DNA of 64,000 bases from Streptomyces paludis (GTDB taxonomy: Bacteria; Actinomycetota; Actinomycetes; Streptomycetales; Streptomycetaceae). Positions 32,011 to 39,895 of the stretch are shown here, piece by piece (the first letter of the stretch is position 1; each line of letters starts with the position of its first letter). Made by a program: the position numbers and the translations under genes. The stretch lies in contig NZ_CP031194.1 of the NCBI RefSeq assembly GCF_003344965.1, positions 1,798,001-1,862,000 of the forward strand, given 5' to 3'. A model generated the notes under the pieces. The model had not been told where the DNA came from and searched no databases. It was given only the letters and a program-made list of their open reading frames with translations.

Positions 32011-33216
32011 GTGCCAGAACCCTCGAACGAACCGCCTCAGCCACCCGCCCCTCCGGTCCATCCGCACCCCGCGACACTGCGGCGGCTGGAACGGTCCTCG
32101 GGACGGCTCGCCGCGGACGCCATCGCGCGCATGGACGCGACGCTGCCCTGGTACCGGGCGATGCCGCCGGAGAACCGTTCGTGGATCGGGCTGGTCGCCC
32201 AGGCGGGGATCGCCGCGTTCACCGAGTGGTTCCGGCATCCGGAAACCCCGCAGGCCATCTCGACCGATGTGTTCGGCACGGCGCCGCGCGAGCTGACGCG
32301 GGCGATCACGCTGCGCCAGACCGTGGAGATGGTACGGACCTCGATCGAGGTCATGGAGGCGGCGGTCCACGAGATCGCCGCGCCGGGCGACGAGTCGGTG
32401 CTGCGCGAGGCGCTGCTCGTCTACGCGCGGGAGATCGCCTTCGCGACGGCCCAGGTGTACGCGCAGGCCGCCGAGGCGCGCGGGGCGTGGGACGCCCGGC
32501 TGGAGTCGCTCGTGGTGAACGCCGTGCTGTCGGGGGAGGCCGACGAGGGCACGATCTCGCGGGCGGCGGCGCTCGGCTGGAACTCGCCCGACCATGTCTG
32601 TGTGGTGCTCGGGACCGCGCCGGACGGTGACAGCGAGCTGACGGTGGAGGCGATCCGCCGGGCCTCCCGGCATGCGAAGGTGCAGGTCCTGACCGGGGTG
32701 CTGGGCAACCGGCTGGTCGTGATCGCCGGGGGCAGCGACAATCCGCTCCAGGTCGCCAAGGCGCTGATCGGCCCGTACGCGGCGGGCGCCGTGGTGGCGG
32801 GTCCGGTGGTGCCGGACCTGCTGGCGGCGACGAAGTCGGCGCAGGCGGCGGCGGCCGGGCTGAAGGCGTGTTTCGCCTGGCAGGACGCGCCCCGGCCGGT
32901 GCTGGCGGACGATCTGCTGCCGGAGCGCGCGATCGCCTCCGATCCGGCGGCGCGCGAGCAGTTGGTGGAGGAGATCTACAGACCGCTGGAGGAGGCGGGG
33001 TCGGCGCTGCTGGAGACGCTGAGCGTGTATCTGGAGCAGGCCAGCAGTCTGGAGGGCGCGGCGCGAATGCTCTTCGTCCATCCCAATACCGTCCGCTACC
33101 GGCTACGACGTGTGACTGACGTCACCGGATGGTCACCGTCCGACGTCAGGTCGGCGTTCACGCTGCGGATCGCGCTGATCCTGGGGCGCTTGGCCGACGG
33201 GGATCCCCGGTCCTAG
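32011..33216 (+). CDS. fasR: FasR-type activator of fatty-acid synthesis (PucR-like HTH)
   Basis: 401 residues. The N-terminal two thirds is a helical/GGDEF-like sensor region of CdaR/PucR type (HPATLRRLERSSGRLAADAI ... GVLGNRLVVIAGG); the C-terminal HTH_30 is LEGAARMLFVHPNTVRYRLRRVTDVTGW. In S. coelicolor the orthologous protein directly upstream of fabD activates the fabD-fabH-acpP-fabF operon, and the same position here supports the name. GTG 32011 was preferred, giving a 401-residue product; ATG 31993 in the same frame adds six residues. It is divergent from pirin and separated by 89 nt from fabD. Confidence 0.88.
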   Translation: MPEPSNEPPQPPAPPVHPHPATLRRLERSSGRLAADAIARMDATLPWYRAMPPENRSWIGLVAQAGIAAFTEWFRHPETPQAISTDVFGTAPRELTRAITLRQTVEMVRTSIEVMEAAVHEIAAPGDESVLREALLVYAREIAFATAQVYAQAAEARGAWDARLESLVVNAVLSGEADEGTISRAAALGWNSPDHVCVVLGTAPDGDSELTVEAIRRASRHAKVQVLTGVLGNRLVVIAGGSDNPLQVAKALIGPYAAGAVVAGPVVPDLLAATKSAQAAAAGLKACFAWQDAPRPVLADDLLPERAIASDPAAREQLVEEIYRPLEEAGSALLETLSVYLEQASSLEGAARMLFVHPNTVRYRLRRVTDVTGWSPSDVRSAFTLRIALILGRLADGDPRS

Positions 33217-33218
33217 AC

Positions 33219-33239
33219 TTTTGTCGTACTCCAACAATT
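33219..33239. promoter_or_regulatory. Candidate FasR binding dyad in the fasR-fabD spacer
   Basis: TTGTCG ... CAACAA imperfect dyad (33221-33237) in the A+T-richer spacer directly after the fasR stop. FasR of S. coelicolor is known to bind between fasR and fabD; the exact match of this dyad to the published site is inference. Confidence 0.4.
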
Positions 33240-33305
33240 ACCCTCACGGTTCTTCGTTCCTGTCCCCACGGGCGGTGAGGACCGTCCGCAAGAGAGAGTG
33301 TGAGA

Positions 33306-34247
33306 GTGCTCGTACTCGTCGCTCCCGGCCAAGGCGCTCAGACGCCCGGCTTCCTGACTCCCTGGCTCGATCTGCCCGGCGCCGAAGACCGGCTGCGCGC
33401 GTGGTCGGCCGTCATCGATCTGGATCTGGTCCACTACGGCACGAAGGCCGACGCGGACGAGATCCGGGACACCGCGGTCGCCCAGCCGCTGCTGGTGGCC
33501 GCCGCGCTGCTGTCGGCGCGTCAGCTCTTCCCGGCGACCGACGATGTCGTACGGAACGTGGGCGCGGCGGCGGGCCACAGCGTCGGCGAGCTGGCCGCGG
33601 CGGCGCTCGCCGGGGTGCTGGACGACGACGCGGCCCTGCGGCTCGTGCGGGCGCGCGGGCTGGCGATGGCCGAGGCCGCCGCCGTCACGGAGACCGGGAT
33701 GTCGGCGCTGCTCGGCGGCGACCCGGAGACCACGCTCGCGCATCTGGAGAAGCTCGGTCTGACCCCGGCCAATGTGAACGGCGCCGGGCAGATCGTGGCC
33801 GCGGGCACCCTGGAGCAGCTGGCGGCGCTGGCGGAGGACAAGCCGGAGGGCGTACGGCGCGTGGTCGCGCTGAAGGTCGCCGGGGCGTTCCACACGAGCC
33901 ATATGGCGCCCGCGGTCGCCGCCCTGGAAGCCGCCGCCGGGTCGCTGACGCCGGCGGATCCGCTCGTACCGTATGTGTCGAACCGTGACGGCGAGGCCGT
34001 CGCCACCGGCGCCGGTGTGGTGGAGCGGCTGGTCGGGCAGGTCGCGAACCCGGTGCGCTGGGACCTGTGCATGGAGACGTTCCAGGCACGGGGCGTGACG
34101 GCGCTGCTGGAGCTGTGCCCCGGTGGCACCCTGACCGGTATCGCCAAGCGCGCCCTGCCCGGGGTGCGGACGCTGGCACTGAAGACCCCCGACGACCTCG
34201 ACGCCGCTCGTGCGCTGATCGCCGAACACTCCTCCACGGCTGAATAG
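33306..34247 (+). CDS. fabD: Malonyl-CoA:ACP transacylase
   Basis: 313 residues. FabD loads malonate from CoA onto AcpP, the first committed transfer of type II fatty-acid synthesis. Active-site Ser is in GHSVGELAAAAL; oxyanion loop VAPGQGAQTPGF at the N-terminus; Arg in LVRARGLAMAEA; catalytic His in AGAFHTSHMAPA. GTG 33306 gives the family start VLVLVAPGQGAQ; GTG 33300 is also in frame. Followed 12 nt later by fabH in the same operon. In Streptomyces this FabD also serves polyketide synthases. Confidence 0.95.
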   Translation: MLVLVAPGQGAQTPGFLTPWLDLPGAEDRLRAWSAVIDLDLVHYGTKADADEIRDTAVAQPLLVAAALLSARQLFPATDDVVRNVGAAAGHSVGELAAAALAGVLDDDAALRLVRARGLAMAEAAAVTETGMSALLGGDPETTLAHLEKLGLTPANVNGAGQIVAAGTLEQLAALAEDKPEGVRRVVALKVAGAFHTSHMAPAVAALEAAAGSLTPADPLVPYVSNRDGEAVATGAGVVERLVGQVANPVRWDLCMETFQARGVTALLELCPGGTLTGIAKRALPGVRTLALKTPDDLDAARALIAEHSSTAE

Positions 34248-34259
34248 GAGCCCGAGAGC

Positions 34260-35261
34260 ATGTCGAAGATCAAGCCCAGCCAGGGCGCCCCGTACGCGCG
34301 GATCATGGGGGTGGGCGGCTACCGCCCGACCCGGGTCGTGCCGAACGAAGTGATCCTCGAAACGATCGATTCGTCCGACGAGTGGATCCGCTCACGCTCC
34401 GGTATCGCCAGCCGCCACTGGGCCTCCCCGGAGGAGACGGTCGCGGCGATGTCCATCGAGGCGGCCGGCAAGGCGATCGCCGACGCGGGGATCACCCCCG
34501 GGCAGATCGGTGGCGTGATCGTCTGCACCGTCTCGCACTTCAAGCAGACCCCGGCCGTCGCCACGGAGATCGCGGACCGGATCGGGGCGGGGAAGCCCGC
34601 CGCGTTCGACATCTCCGCGGGCTGCGCCGGATTCGGTTACGGTCTGACCCTGGCCAAGGGCATGATCGTGGATGGCTCGGCGGAGTATGTGCTGGTCATC
34701 GGCGTGGAGCGGCTCTCCGACCTGACCGATCTGGAGGACCGCGCGACGGCCTTCCTGTTCGGTGACGGTGCGGGCGCCGTGATCGTCGGACCGGCGAAGG
34801 AGCCGATGATCGGTCCCGCGATCTGGGGCTCCGAGGGCGACAAGTCGGACACGATCAAGCAGACCGTTCCCTGGGACGACTACCGTGAGGGCAGGCCGGA
34901 GAAGTTTCCGGCCATCACCCAGGAGGGCCAGGCGGTCTTCCGCTGGGCCGTCTTCGAGATGGCGAAGGTCGCCCAGCAGGCGCTGGACGCGGCCGGAATC
35001 ACCCCGGAGGAACTGGACGTCTTCATTCCGCACCAGGCCAATATGCGGATCATCGACTCGATGGTGAAGACTCTGAAGCTGCCGGAGAGCGTCACGGTCG
35101 CGCGTGACATCGAGACCACCGGCAACACCTCGGCAGCCTCGATCCCGCTCGCGATGGAGCGGCTCCTGGCGACCGGCCAGGCGAAGAGCGGTGACACCGC
35201 GCTCGTCATCGGCTTCGGGGCGGGTCTCGTCTACGCCGCGATGGTCGTTACCCTCCCCTAG
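34260..35261 (+). CDS. fabH: 3-oxoacyl-ACP synthase III
   Basis: 333 residues. FabH starts chains by condensing acyl-CoA (branched starters in Streptomyces) with malonyl-ACP. The Cys-His-Asn triad is visible in FDISAGCAGFGYGL, FIPHQANMRIID and ETTGNTSAASIPLA. The loop SSDEWIRSRSGIASRHW near the N-terminus matches the CoA-binding region. GGAG 8 nt before ATG 34260. Intergenic gap to acpP is 106 nt with its own ribosome site AAAGGAG; an internal promoter there is possible since ACP is needed in excess. Confidence 0.96.
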   Translation: MSKIKPSQGAPYARIMGVGGYRPTRVVPNEVILETIDSSDEWIRSRSGIASRHWASPEETVAAMSIEAAGKAIADAGITPGQIGGVIVCTVSHFKQTPAVATEIADRIGAGKPAAFDISAGCAGFGYGLTLAKGMIVDGSAEYVLVIGVERLSDLTDLEDRATAFLFGDGAGAVIVGPAKEPMIGPAIWGSEGDKSDTIKQTVPWDDYREGRPEKFPAITQEGQAVFRWAVFEMAKVAQQALDAAGITPEELDVFIPHQANMRIIDSMVKTLKLPESVTVARDIETTGNTSAASIPLAMERLLATGQAKSGDTALVIGFGAGLVYAAMVVTLP

Positions 35262-35367
35262 GCACACCACACCGGATCCCTCGCCGGATCCGGGGCGTTA
35301 CCGCCGCTGTTCCCGTTTCACCCGCTGTTCCCGTTTCATCCTCTGCGATTAACAAAGGAGCGCCATC

Positions 35368-35616
35368 ATGGCCTTCACCCAGGAAGAGATCGTCGCCGGT
35401 CTCGGCGAGATCGTGAACGAGATCGCCGGCATCCCGGCGGAGGACGTCCAGCTGGACAAGTCCTTCACCGACGACCTGGACGTCGACTCGCTGTCCATGG
35501 TCGAGGTCGTCGTCGCCGCCGAAGAGCGCTTCGACGTCAAGATCCCGGACGACGACGTCAAGAACCTGAAGACGGTCGGCGACGCCGCCGACTACATCGC
35601 GAAGCACCAGTCCTGA
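35368..35616 (+). CDS. acpP: Acyl carrier protein
   Basis: 82 residues, acidic four-helix protein. The 4'-phosphopantetheine attachment Ser is in LDVDSLSMVEVVVAAEERF (DSL motif, helix II start). Other conserved parts: DKSFTDDLDVDSLS and IPDDDVKNLKTVGDAADYI. ATG 35368 is preceded by AAAGGAG at 8 nt. It carries growing chains between FabD, FabH, FabF and the reductases, which are not in this cluster. Confidence 0.97.
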   Translation: MAFTQEEIVAGLGEIVNEIAGIPAEDVQLDKSFTDDLDVDSLSMVEVVVAAEERFDVKIPDDDVKNLKTVGDAADYIAKHQS

Positions 35617-35693
35617 CCCGACACCGCGGCTGACGCCACCCGGTGGTGGCGCCGTAAAATTCAGCACCCTCTACACGTGGAGAAAGAATTCCA

Positions 35694-36956
35694 GTGAGCC
35701 CGACCAATCGCACCGTGGTCGTCACCGGTATCGGCGCAACCACACCGCTGGGTGGCGACAGCGCCTCGACCTGGGAAGGTCTGCTCGCGGGCCGCTCCGG
35801 GGTACGCCCCCTGGAGGGCGAGCGTTTCGCGAACCTGCCGGTCCGTATCGCCGCCACCGCCGCCGTCGACCCGGGCGATGTCCTGCCCCGTCCGCTCGCG
35901 CGCAAGCTGGACCGCTCGGCGCAGTTCGCGCTGATCGCGGCCCGTGAGGCATGGGCCGACGCGGGCTTCACCGCGCGCGCCGGCGAGGACGCCTCGGTCG
36001 ATCCCGACCGGCTCGGGACGGTGATCGCCTCCGGTATCGGCGGTGTCACCACCCTGCTCGACCAGTACGACGTGCTCAAGGAGCGCGGCGAGCGCCGGGT
36101 CTCCCCGCACACCGTGCCGATGCTGATGCCGAACAGTCCCTCGGCCAACGTGAGCCTGGAGGTGGGCGCCCGGGCGGGCGTGCACACCCCGGTCTCCGCC
36201 TGCGCGTCGGGCGCCGAGGCCGTCGGCTACGCCGTGGAGATGATCCGTACCGGCCGCGCCGATGTCGTCGTCGCCGGGGGTACGGAAGCGGCCATCCACC
36301 CGCTGCCCATGGCGGCGTTCGCCAACATGATGGCGATGTCCAAGAACAACGAGCACCCCACCGAGGCGTCCCGCCCGTACGACACGGGCCGTGACGGCTT
36401 TGTCATGGGTGAGGGCTCGGGCGTGGTCGTCCTGGAGTCCGCCGAGCACGCGGCGAAGCGCGGCGCGCGCGTCTACTGCGAGGTCCTGGGCCAGGGCCTG
36501 TCGTCCGACGCGCACCACATCGCGCAGCCCGAGCCGACGGGCCGGGGTATCGCGAAGGCCATGCAGAACCTGCTGGACTCGTCGGACCTCAAGCCCTCCG
36601 AGGTCATGCACCTCAACGCGCACGCGACGTCCACCCCGCAGGGCGATGTCGCCGAGATCAAGGCGCTGCGCCGGGTCCTGGGCGACGAGCTGGACCATGT
36701 CGCGATCTCCGCGACGAAGTCGATGACCGGTCATCTGCTGGGCGGCGCGGGCGGTATCGAGACCGTCGCGACGGCTCTCGCGCTGTACCACCGGGTGGCG
36801 CCCCCGACGATCAACATCGACCAGCTCGACGCCGAGGTCGACGCGGACGTCGTGCGCGGCGAGCCCCGGCCGCTGCCCAGCGGCACGATCGCGGCGATCA
36901 ACAACTCGTTCGGCTTCGGCGGCCACAACGTGGTGCTGGCGCTGCGTACGGTCTGA
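35694..36956 (+). CDS. fabF: 3-oxoacyl-ACP synthase II
   Basis: 420 residues. FabF elongates acyl-ACP by decarboxylative condensation with malonyl-ACP. Cys nucleophile in TPVSACASGAEAVGYA, His residues in LNAHATSTPQGD and KSMTGHLLGGAGG, plus the C-terminal NNSFGFGGHNVVL. GTG 35694 begins MSPTNRTVVVTGIGATTPLG with GGAG about 10 nt before. Last gene of the operon; a strong terminator follows 28 nt after the stop. Confidence 0.96.
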   Translation: MSPTNRTVVVTGIGATTPLGGDSASTWEGLLAGRSGVRPLEGERFANLPVRIAATAAVDPGDVLPRPLARKLDRSAQFALIAAREAWADAGFTARAGEDASVDPDRLGTVIASGIGGVTTLLDQYDVLKERGERRVSPHTVPMLMPNSPSANVSLEVGARAGVHTPVSACASGAEAVGYAVEMIRTGRADVVVAGGTEAAIHPLPMAAFANMMAMSKNNEHPTEASRPYDTGRDGFVMGEGSGVVVLESAEHAAKRGARVYCEVLGQGLSSDAHHIAQPEPTGRGIAKAMQNLLDSSDLKPSEVMHLNAHATSTPQGDVAEIKALRRVLGDELDHVAISATKSMTGHLLGGAGGIETVATALALYHRVAPPTINIDQLDAEVDADVVRGEPRPLPSGTIAAINNSFGFGGHNVVLALRTV

Positions 36957-36984
36957 CGGACAGTCCGACGATCCGCTCGAACTG

Positions 36985-37020
36985 AAGTGCCCGGCCGGGG
37001 AATTCCCCAGCCGGGCACTT
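36985..37020. terminator. Terminator of the fab operon
   Basis: Perfect arms AAGTGCCCGGC / GCCGGGCACTT with GGGGAATTCCCC palindrome at the apex, followed by TTCC. Also serves the convergent dehydrogenase gene. Confidence 0.9.
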
Positions 37021-37050
37021 TCCGTGCGGGTGCTTTTCGGTATGAGGGCG

Positions 37051-37941
37051 TCAGGCGCCGGTCCGGTCCTCGTCGAAGCTCGCGAAGTACGTCGCCACCA
37101 TGTCCTGTTCGCCGTGGCCCTGCGCAGCCGCCCGCCGGAAGCGCTCCGCGCCCGCGGCGGCGAGATCGAGGCGGACACCGGCCGCCGCGCCCGCCGAGGC
37201 GATCAGGTGGGCGTCCTTCGCGGCGGTGGTGACGGTGAAGCTCGGGGTGTAGTCGCCGTCCAGGATCGCCGTGGACTTGGCCTGGAGATAGCCGCAGTCG
37301 AGCGGGCCGCCCGCGACCGCCGCCAGGAAGTGACGGGGGTCCACATCCAGGCCCTTGGCCAGCGCGAGGGCCTCGGCGGCGCCGTTGGTGAGGGCCAGCA
37401 CCCAGCTGTTGCAGACGAGCTTCAGCCGGCTCGCCGCGCCCGTCGTGCCGTCGTCGGACAGCCAGACCGTACGGGAGCCGACCGCGTCGAGTACGGAGGC
37501 GAGCGGCGCGCGGACCTCCGCCGGGCCCGCGGCGAGGATCAGGAGCTGTCCGCTCTCGGCCGGGGCCCGGGTGCCGAGGACGGGCGCGTCGACGAAGGCC
37601 AGGCCCTCCCGGTGCGCCAGTTCGGCCAGCGGGGCGATCGCCTCGGCGCCCGTGGTCGTCGACTGGAGCCAGACCGCCCCGCGGCGCAGCCCCGGCGCGG
37701 CGGCCGTCATGGCCTCCAGCGCGGCCGGGCCGTCGTACAGCATCGTGAGGATCACCTCGGCGCCGCGCACCGCCTCCGCGGGCGTCGCGGCGACCGTGGC
37801 GCCCTCGGCGGCCAGCGGCTCGGCCTTGGCCGGGCTGCGGTTCCAGACGCGGACGCGGTGTCCGGCGCGGCAGAGGTTACGGGCCATCGCCGCGCCCATG
37901 ATGCCGGTGCCGAGGACCGCCACGACCGGGCGGTCCGTCAT
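37051..37941 (-). CDS. NAD(P)-dependent beta-hydroxyacid dehydrogenase, 5' end disrupted by a MITE
   Basis: The conserved protein is 296 residues from ATG 37941: Rossmann motif VAVLGTGIMGAAMARNL, GxxxW-type NRSPAKAEPL, substrate region DAPVLGTRAPAESGQLLILAAG and catalytic Lys in SRLKLVCNSW; this is the 3-hydroxyisobutyrate/6-phosphogluconate-like family. Six nt before this ATG lies the CTAG-flanked MITE at 37947-38127. Beyond it, ATG 38136 is in the same frame and 7 nt after -10-like TACGCT. The element adds 59 codons without stop, so a 361-residue protein (MTDL + MITE-coded residues + AAMTDRPVV) is possible. No good ribosome site precedes ATG 37941. Before insertion the start was probably MTDLAAMTDRPVV. 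Confidence 0.85.
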   Translation of the reverse strand: MTDRPVVAVLGTGIMGAAMARNLCRAGHRVRVWNRSPAKAEPLAAEGATVAATPAEAVRGAEVILTMLYDGPAALEAMTAAAPGLRRGAVWLQSTTTGAEAIAPLAELAHREGLAFVDAPVLGTRAPAESGQLLILAAGPAEVRAPLASVLDAVGSRTVWLSDDGTTGAASRLKLVCNSWVLALTNGAAEALALAKGLDVDPRHFLAAVAGGPLDCGYLQAKSTAILDGDYTPSFTVTTAAKDAHLIASAGAAAGVRLDLAAAGAERFRRAAAQGHGEQDMVATYFASFDEDRTGA

Positions 37942-37946
37942 CGCTG

Positions 37947-38127
37947 CTAGGGCGTGTTGCGAAAGTCCCGCCTGGCCCACGGCGCCTGGCACGCACGCTC
38001 GCGGCGTTGTCGGGCTCACCCCAGTACGTCCAGTACTGGGGCGACCCTCCGCCTTGCGATCGCACGCACCAGACGCCGTGGGCCCCGCCCTTCGGGCGGA
38101 CGGCGCTACTTTCGCAACACGCCCTAG
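37947..38127. mobile_element. 181-bp palindromic MITE
   Basis: Perfect 20-bp terminal inverted repeats CTAGGGCGTGTTGCGAAAGT (37947-37966) and its reverse complement (38108-38127), including CTAG at both ends that may be the target duplication. Inside, a second pair (GCCCACGGCGCCTGG / CCAGACGCCGTGGGC) and a central CCCCAGTAC/GTACTGGGG hairpin make almost the whole element one long stem. No transposase is encoded. The TIR type and CTAG target suggest mobilisation by an IS5-like transposase elsewhere; I believe similar sequences are repeated in Streptomyces genomes. Confidence 0.9.
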
Positions 38128-38188
38128 ATCAGTCATGATCACCAGCGTAGGACGTGGCACCGGCGCGGGCACCGTAAGCCGCCCGCCG

Positions 38189-38683
38189 CTACACCACCTG
38201 GTGCAGCCACCGCACCGGCGCGCCCTCGCCCGCGTACCGGAACGGCTCCAGTTCGTCGTCCCACGGCTTGCCGAGCAGCTTGGCGACCTCCGCCTCCAGC
38301 TGGGTCTCGCCCCGCTGGGAGCGGGCGAGGGCGGCGCGCAGCCGGTCCTCCGGGATCAGGATGTCGCCGTGCATACCGGTGACGGCATGGAAGATGCCCA
38401 GGTCGGGGGTGGCGCTGTAGCGCTCGCCCTCGGCGGTCGCGCACGGTTCGGCGGTCACCTCGAAGCGCAGCATCTGCCAGCCGCGCAGGGCGGAGGCCAG
38501 CTGGGAGGCGGTGCCGGCCCGGCCCTTCCAGGAGACCTCGGCTCTCAAGGTGCCGGGCGAGGCCGGCTGCCGGATCCAGTCGAGCTGGACCCGCAGGCCC
38601 AGCACGCCCGCCACCGCCCATTCGACGTGCGGGCACATCGCGCGCGGTGCGGAGTGCACGTACAGAACTCCACGTGTCGTCAC
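38189..38683 (-). CDS. DUF3145 family protein
   Basis: 164 residues from GTG 38683 behind GGAGG. The sequence MTTRGVLYVHSAPRAMCPHVEWAVAGV and the late FRYAGEGAPVRWLHQVV are hallmarks of actinobacterial DUF3145. It has no signal peptide or membrane helix. The family is almost always encoded just downstream of the fab operon, so a link to lipid or cell-envelope metabolism has been suspected, but no activity is known. Here the MITE-bearing dehydrogenase lies between. Confidence 0.85.
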   Translation of the reverse strand: MTTRGVLYVHSAPRAMCPHVEWAVAGVLGLRVQLDWIRQPASPGTLRAEVSWKGRAGTASQLASALRGWQMLRFEVTAEPCATAEGERYSATPDLGIFHAVTGMHGDILIPEDRLRAALARSQRGETQLEAEVAKLLGKPWDDELEPFRYAGEGAPVRWLHQVV

Positions 38684-38972
38684 CGGGACCTCCAGTGTGG
38701 GACGAGGTTCGCCTTTCCCAGCGCCTCAGTAAACAGCATCGGGAGTGAAACTCCGCAAAAGGGACAGTAAGTGACGTGAGGTAATTTACCGGAGCCGAAG
38801 ATCGGGTGTCTCTGGTGCGGACGTGGGAAAAGCTATCGTGCGGTGGGGGGCCTACGGTGACGTACGGTCGGTCCGGGGGCGGATATCCGCGAAGCTTTCA
38901 CTCGGCAGGGCGCCGCCGGATGCCCGAGAGGACCGGACGGGCCGTCCGTGCGGCCCGGAGGAGGGAGTCAGG

Positions 38973-39884
38973 ATGCCGACACCACGACCACCCGGGACGC
39001 CTCCGCGCGGGGCCGCTCTGCGTGCCGGCGCCGCCGCGCTCACCCTCGCGCTCACCGGAGTGCTGGCCGGCTGCGGCTCCGGCGGCTCGGCGCCGCCCGG
39101 TCCTGAGGTGAAGCGGGTTCCGGCCGCGCCCGTCTGGAACCGGAGTCCCGCCTCGGTGGCCGCCGTCGGCGACTCCATCACCCGCGGCTTCGACGCCTGC
39201 GCGGTGCTCGCGGACTGCCCGGAGGTCTCCTGGGCGACCGGTACGGACGACGGGGTGCGCAGCCTCGCGTACCGGCTCCTCGGCGCGCCCGCGGCGGCGG
39301 AGAAGAGCTGGAACCACGCGGTGACCGGCTCCCGGATGGCCGATCTCCCCGAGCAGATGGAGCGGGCGGCCCAGGAGAAGCCCGAGCTGGTCACGGTCAT
39401 GGCGGGCGCGAACGACGCCTGCCGCGACACCCCCGAGCAGATGACGTCGGTCGCCTCCTTCCGTACGTCCTTCGAGTCCGCCGTGCGGACGTTGCGCGCG
39501 GCGGCGCCCAAGGCGCAGGTGTACGTGGCGAGCGTGCCGGACCTCAAGCGGCTCTGGTCGACCGGGCGCGGCAATCCGCTGGGCCGGCAGATCTGGAAGC
39601 TGGGGCTGTGCGCCTCGATGCTCGGGGACGCGCAGGACATGAGCGCGGAGGCGCGGCAGCGGCGCGCGACGGTGTACGACCGGGTCGTGGCGTACAACGG
39701 GGTGCTGGCGGAGGTGTGCGCGAAGGACGCGCGCTGCCGGTACGACGGCGGAGCGGTCTTCGACTACCGGTTCACCGGCAAGCAGCTGAGCCACTGGGAC
39801 TGGTTCCACCCCAGCAAGGACGGGCAGGGCGAGCTGGCGGACATCGCCTACCGCAATGTCACGGCGGCCCGGCCTCCGGCGTAA
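38973..39884 (+). CDS. SGNH/GDSL-hydrolase lipoprotein
   Basis: 303 residues with a lipoprotein signal (ALRAGAAALTLALTGVLAGC; lipobox LAGC). The SGNH blocks are present: block I AAVGDSITRGFD (Ser nucleophile), block II Gly in NHAVTGSRMADL, block III MAGANDACRD (Asn), block V DWFHPSKDGQGELAD (Asp and His). It should be an extracytoplasmic esterase or lipase anchored to the membrane. ATG 38973 follows GGAGGAGGGAG; longer in-frame extensions upstream are promoter region. A 7-Cys content suggests disulfides. Confidence 0.88.
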   Translation: MPTPRPPGTPPRGAALRAGAAALTLALTGVLAGCGSGGSAPPGPEVKRVPAAPVWNRSPASVAAVGDSITRGFDACAVLADCPEVSWATGTDDGVRSLAYRLLGAPAAAEKSWNHAVTGSRMADLPEQMERAAQEKPELVTVMAGANDACRDTPEQMTSVASFRTSFESAVRTLRAAAPKAQVYVASVPDLKRLWSTGRGNPLGRQIWKLGLCASMLGDAQDMSAEARQRRATVYDRVVAYNGVLAEVCAKDARCRYDGGAVFDYRFTGKQLSHWDWFHPSKDGQGELADIAYRNVTAARPPA

Positions 39885-39895
39885 GGTTCTTGATC

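Noticed and set aside
31909..33081. N-terminal extension of the pirin frame through the FasR gene
   Set aside because: Antisense to fasR. Pirin similarity begins at GTG 31908 only.
32011..36956. Secondary-metabolite (type II polyketide) interpretation of the FabD/FabH/ACP/FabF genes
   Set aside because: Order, FasR neighbour and active sites are those of primary fatty-acid synthesis; there is no chain-length factor, cyclase or aromatase.
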